From Hirsutella rhossiliensis (lineage: Eukaryota; Ascomycota; Sordariomycetes; Hypocreales; Ophiocordycipitaceae): 64,000 nt of DNA. Location of the stretch: the NCBI RefSeq assembly GCF_020360975.1, contig NW_025408669.1:4464001-4528000 (forward strand), written 5' to 3'. The position numbers and the translations under genes are program-made. Of the stretch, positions 59,516-64,000 are shown one piece after another; the first letter of the stretch is position 1, and every line of letters begins with the position of its first letter. The notes under the pieces are model-generated. The model saw only the letters and a program-made list of their open reading frames with translations, was not told where the DNA came from and made no database searches.

Positions 59516-62094
59516 ATAGGTTATAAGCCCGGCTTCTCTATAAGTCGGGTAATAACTTCGAAAAATCTTCGAAATTCTAATACTAACTATACGACCTCGA
59601 ATTATCTAAAATAGGCTCTAAGGATAAGTTCGAATTTACTAAACTTAAGGGTAGTTCTAACTATACCTTCTAGGCTATTTAAATATAAGCTCTTTTAGTT
59701 AAAGAGAAGCTTTCTACTACTATATAGTAAGAAAATTACTCGAAAATAAAAGAAGCACTTGCTTTAATTTTTCTTTGTATTAAAGATAGTCCTTTAACCT
59801 AAATAAAGTATATAATAAATACTAAAGAGGCGTAGGATAGGTTAAAAAACCTATATAACCCTATTTCCTTTACCTCGAATTACCTACTTATAAAAGAGCT
59901 TTTTAATACTTTAGTAGGGGATTTCGAATCCTTAGAAGGCTACCTAAATAAGGTAAAAGAGGTATTCGAAGAGCTAAAATCATAGAATATTATAATTCCG
60001 GAAGTAGTTATTATAGCTTAGATTTTAAATAGCCTTTCGGGCTCGTTTTCTAGCTATATAACTAATATAACGTAAGCTCTTCGAAATAACTTAGAAGCTT
60101 TTAATCTAGAGTCTCTCTCTAGTAGTCTTATAGACGAATTTAAGAGGACTAAGTCTCTAGAAAATCCTCCTAAGCAGGCTTTCTTTACTAAGAAGCCCTA
60201 GAAAAAGATAAAAATTATATTATAATACACTTACTATAAGAAGAAAGGGCATCTAGTTAAAGATTACTACTATCTTTACCTAGAAAAGGCCCTTAAAGGC
60301 TTTTCTAAAAATTTAAAAAATTAAAAGAAAGGAATACCTTCGAAGAGGCCTAGAAAACCTTCTATAAAAGGAAATCCTATCGAATTAGACTCTTACGTCG
60401 ATAAGAAGACGAAAAAACCCTCTTCTTTATATATATCGGAAGCAGAAAAAATAGAAATCGATAATTAAACGGATAAAGAACCGGAAATCGATTTTTCTAT
60501 TCCTCCTCCTACCCCTAGAGGCTATAAAAGCTCCGAAGAAGAAGCAGAGGTATATATCTCTTCGAATATCCTTAAAAAAGCCGTATTTAATAATAGGCAA
60601 ATAGGACCTTTAAATTCCTCTTAAATTAAAGACCTTATATATAAGGTAAAAGAGAAGGAAATCCCTTATAAAACCTTAGAGAATAGAAATTTCTATAATT
60701 TTATATACGATACCGGTGCTACTAGGTATATAGTATCGGAAAAGAAATTCCTTATTAATTTTCGAACTATCTCTACTAAGGTTAATTAGGGAAAGGCATC
60801 CTATATAATTATTAAAGGCTATAGAGATCTTCTTTTTAGATTTCCGAAAAATAAAAGGCTATTTATCTTAAGAACCTGCCTTTTATACCGAATTAAGGGT
60901 AAATATTATAAGCTAATCGTATTTTAAAAATACTTATGCCTTTATTAATAGTAAGGAAATTTTCCTGCTAGATAACTAGGCTAATATTATATCTAAAGGA
61001 AAATAGTAAGATAACCTTTATATCTTCTCTTTAGAAATTCCTTTCTTAAAGAAGAAGACATTCCTATATAATATTAATAATATAAGGAATAATATAAAGG
61101 ACCTTAACTTTTATTTATAGCATTTAAGGCTAGGATATATAAGTCTTAAAGCCTTACTAAAAACCTTTAAAAGATATAATAAAGAAATAACTATCCCTAA
61201 GAAGGATATTATAAAAATTAAAGAATGCGAGGCTTATATTAAAGTAAAGGCAACTAATAAGAGGAATAAATCCCTATCTAATAAGGTATATAATTACCTT
61301 AATAGAGTTACTATTAATATTTAGGGACCTATAAAGACCCCTACTTATAATAAATACACCTCCTTTATATCCTTTTTAGATATAGGGATAAGATATTTAG
61401 AAATATCTTTAATAAAATCTAAGGCAGAAGCCCTAGATAAATTCTTAGAATATAAAGCCTTAGTTAAAAATAACCGGGATAATATTACTATAAAGGAAGT
61501 CTTTTCGGATAACGTAAAAGAATTCCTATATAAAATAAAACCCTACTACTTAAGAAAGGAATAAAATATTATACTAGCCCTCCTAGGACTCCCGAATTAA
61601 ACGGAGTAATAGAGAGGATTAATAGGACTATTTTAAATAAAGTCCGAGCTATTTTATTTACGGTAAAACTGCCTAAATATCTATAGGGAGAAGCTATTCT
61701 AATAGCAGCCTATTTATATAATAGGACCCCTTACTTATAAATAGGCTTCTAAACTCCTATAGAGAAGAAGGAAAATAAATCTCTAGCCTTAGAAGACTTA
61801 GAGAAAATTAAGACCATCGGAAGTACTATTTATTATAAAAATAAAGACCCCTTAGATAAGCTAGAGATAAGAGCTTATAAGGGTATTATTATAGGCTATA
61901 CCGAAAATGCTTATAAAATATATAACTTTTCTAAAAGAAAGGTAATAATTTCTAGAGATATTATTATCCTAGAAAATAAATTTATAGAAAATTAAAAGGA
62001 AGAAGACCTTAAGGACTTCGACTTTAATACCTTACCTTCTATAAATAAGGTCCCGGATAATTATTTATAAAGGGAACCTATATATAAAGAAGGC

Positions 62095-62235
62095 AATAAC
62101 TCTTCTTTAAAAGAAGAGGAAAATAACCCTCTTATAAAGAAGGAAGATAACCCTCCTATAGAGAAGGAAGATAACCTTCTTATAGAGAAGGAAGATAACC
62201 CTTTTATAAAAAAGGGAAATAATCCTCTTTTAGAA
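62095..62235 (+). repeat. Short tandem repeat in copia-2 pol
   Basis: Four to six units of about 30 bases (AAGGAAGATAACCCTCCTAT type) in tandem, coding Glu/Lys/Asn/Pro-rich peptide between integrase and RT. Confidence 0.7.
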
Positions 62236-64000
62236 AAGGGATTAAATAAGGATCTAAAAATCTATATTAATATACCTAAGAAGCTAAACGGATTTTATAA
62301 AGACTATATCGTATACCCTAAAATAAACACTATATTAAATAGTAAAAGTAAAGAGATTATTCTATCTTTACTAGAAAATAAGGATCCTATAGAGCCTAAA
62401 ACATTTAAATAGGCTATAAATAGCTTAGAAGCTATAGAATAGAAAAGAGCTATGTTTTTAGAAATAGAAGAGCTCTTAAACTAAAATACCTAGGAATTAA
62501 AGCCTCTTCCTAGCGATAGGGAGGCCCTAGGCGGCCGTTAGGTCTATAAAATAAAGCGGGATAATAATAATAATATTATTAAATATAAAGCCCGCTATAT
62601 AGTATAAGGATTTAATTAGGTCTATAGCCTAGATTATTTAGAAACCTTTTCTACGATAGTAAGACCTAAATCTATTAGAATGCTACTTATAATAGCTATT
62701 TCTAATAATTATACTCTACTATAATACGATATAAAAAATGCCTTCGTATATACCGAAATAGATATAGATATTTATATAAAAATCCCTATAGGCTACGAAG
62801 AGCTAATACTTAAAGACTAGTTTAATAAAAACTAGTATAAGTATAATATTAGCTATTTATAGTTTCTAGAGCTATATAAAAAGAAAAGGCTAGTAGTAAA
62901 ATTAAAGAAAGTATTATACGGCCTTAAATAAAGCCTAAAGCTCTAGTATAACTATCTTAGCTCTATATTAGCTAAGATAGGATTTTCGGCCCTTCCTATA
63001 GATAAAGGGGTATTTATAAATATATAATATAAAATTGCGATAGCAATCTATATAGATAACCTCTTAATAATAGGGCCTAATAGAGGTATAATAAATAGTC
63101 TACTTAAAAAAGTAGTAGATTATATAAAGGTTTAGCCTCTAGGCAAACTAAAAGACTTCTTAGGAATATATATAATTATAAACTAGAGTAGAAAGGAGAT
63201 ATTTATATCCTAGGAAAAATATACTTATAATAAAATACGAGAATATAATAAAGAAGACTTAGGGACTTTTAATACGCCTACTATAGTAAGAGGAAAGCTT
63301 AAAAAGGCTACTATAACGCCTTCGTAAAAAGAAATCCTTATTTACTAAAGGGAAATAGGGGCTCTATTATATCTAGCTATAATAAGCAGGCTAGACATTT
63401 TATATGCTGTTATTTCCTATACTAGATTTGCTTCTAATCTAGATAATACGTATTTTAAAGCGTTAAATACTATCTAGAAATATTTAAATAAATATCCTAA
63501 CCTAGGGATAATTTATTATTATAATATCCCTTATACTTATAATTTTATAAAAGGTTATTCCGACGCTAGCTAGGCGTCTAACCTTATAGATAGAAAATCC
63601 GTTTCCGGATACTATTTCTATATTTATAAAAATATTATAAGTTAGGCCTACTAAAAGCAAAAATCTATAGCCCTATTAACCTACGAAGCTAAATTTATTG
63701 CCTTTAGGGAGGCTAATAAAGAAGCTTTATATCTAAATCGGCTATTTTATACGATAAATAATAGCTTGTCTATTAGAATTTTTAATACTATACCTCCTAT
63801 CTTAACGGATAATAAGGTAGCTATTAAATTAGCTAAAAATCCGGAATTTTATAAAAAGACAAAGTATATAGACATTGCCTACTTCTATACCTAAGAAAAT
63901 ATTAGGGAAAAGAAGATTCGGATTTTCTATATTAAATCCGAAGATAATATTGCCGATATATTTACTAAGGAACTAAGAGAGAAAAATTCTTTAAGTTCTA

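Larger units (their letters stand above)
58495..64000 (+). mobile_element. Copia retrotransposon, RIP-inactivated, runs off window (copia-2)
   Basis: The internal region is related to but clearly diverged from copia-1. Plus-strand order is gag (about 59.6-60.5 kb), protease FIYDTGATRYIVS (about 60.70 kb), GAG-pre-integrase HLRLGYIS (about 61.12 kb), integrase with FSDNVKEFLYKIK (about 61.5 kb), RT (about 62.4-63.3 kb) with IYIDNLLIIG near 63.04 kb, and RNase H reaching DIFTKELRE at the right edge. Stops TAG/TAA are frequent. The 3' LTR lies outside the window. A run of GAGGAAAATAACCCTC-like units near 62.10-62.23 kb encodes a degenerate acidic repeat between integrase and RT. Confidence 0.85.

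Noticed and set aside
17081..64000. Mitochondrial or centromeric AT-rich DNA
   Set aside because: Recognisable LTR elements and a LINE with CpA/TpG depletion explain the composition; no mitochondrial genes. Centromere location cannot be excluded but has no direct evidence here.

Overview
The window is a piece of a filamentous ascomycete chromosome, most likely a sordariomycete and possibly Hypocreales. The evidence is genes with short GT-AG introns, a fungal APSES/KilA-N regulator, a fungal-type topoisomerase II, a cytochrome P450, and a large block of transposons carrying the signature of repeat-induced point mutation (RIP). The order is an inference; no species marker was identified.

Bases 1 to about 16,860 are gene-bearing, GC-balanced DNA with five genes: the 3' part of a DHA1-type major facilitator transporter (+, running off the left edge), an intronless CNS1/TTC4 Hsp90 co-chaperone (+), a four-exon APSES/KilA-N DNA-binding protein (-, 4189-5753), DNA topoisomerase II in four exons (+, 8523-13826), and a single-exon cytochrome P450 (+, 15149-16672). 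They do not form a pathway cluster. TOP2 and CNS1 are housekeeping genes. The P450 is an accessory gene sitting against the repeat block.

From about 17.08 kb to 64 kb the window is a nest of retrotransposons in which CpA and TpG are almost absent and TAG/TAA replace Trp and Gln codons. The contents are: a 5'-truncated copia relic (18064-20235, minus) carrying a later solo LTR (19009-19718); a gypsy 3' fragment (20449-21712); an unidentified GC-richer repeat (22561-25250); a LINE relic (about 25250-29392, minus); a near full-length copia element (29393-35390, plus); a complete chromodomain gypsy element (36369-43346, minus, AGTAG target duplication) inside an older unidentified repeat; a second gypsy 3' fragment (about 45955-53857, plus); a gypsy 5' fragment (54108-57715, plus); a solo copia LTR (57716-58275); and a second copia element running off the right edge (about 58495-64000, plus).

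The exception is 47011-53188. This copia element keeps normal CpA/TpG content, has 200/199-base LTRs differing by one base, and is flanked by a perfect TTAAG duplication. It landed inside an already RIP-mutated gypsy copy, so it arrived after RIP had acted there. Its reading frames are nevertheless broken at several places by indels.

The less ordinary points are an apparent splice-acceptor loss in the APSES gene, RIP so complete that originally GC-rich elements stay GC-rich yet lose nearly all CpA/TpG, an alanine-rich extra reading frame downstream of pol in the gypsy family, and a His in place of the usual acidic residue in the P450 I-helix.
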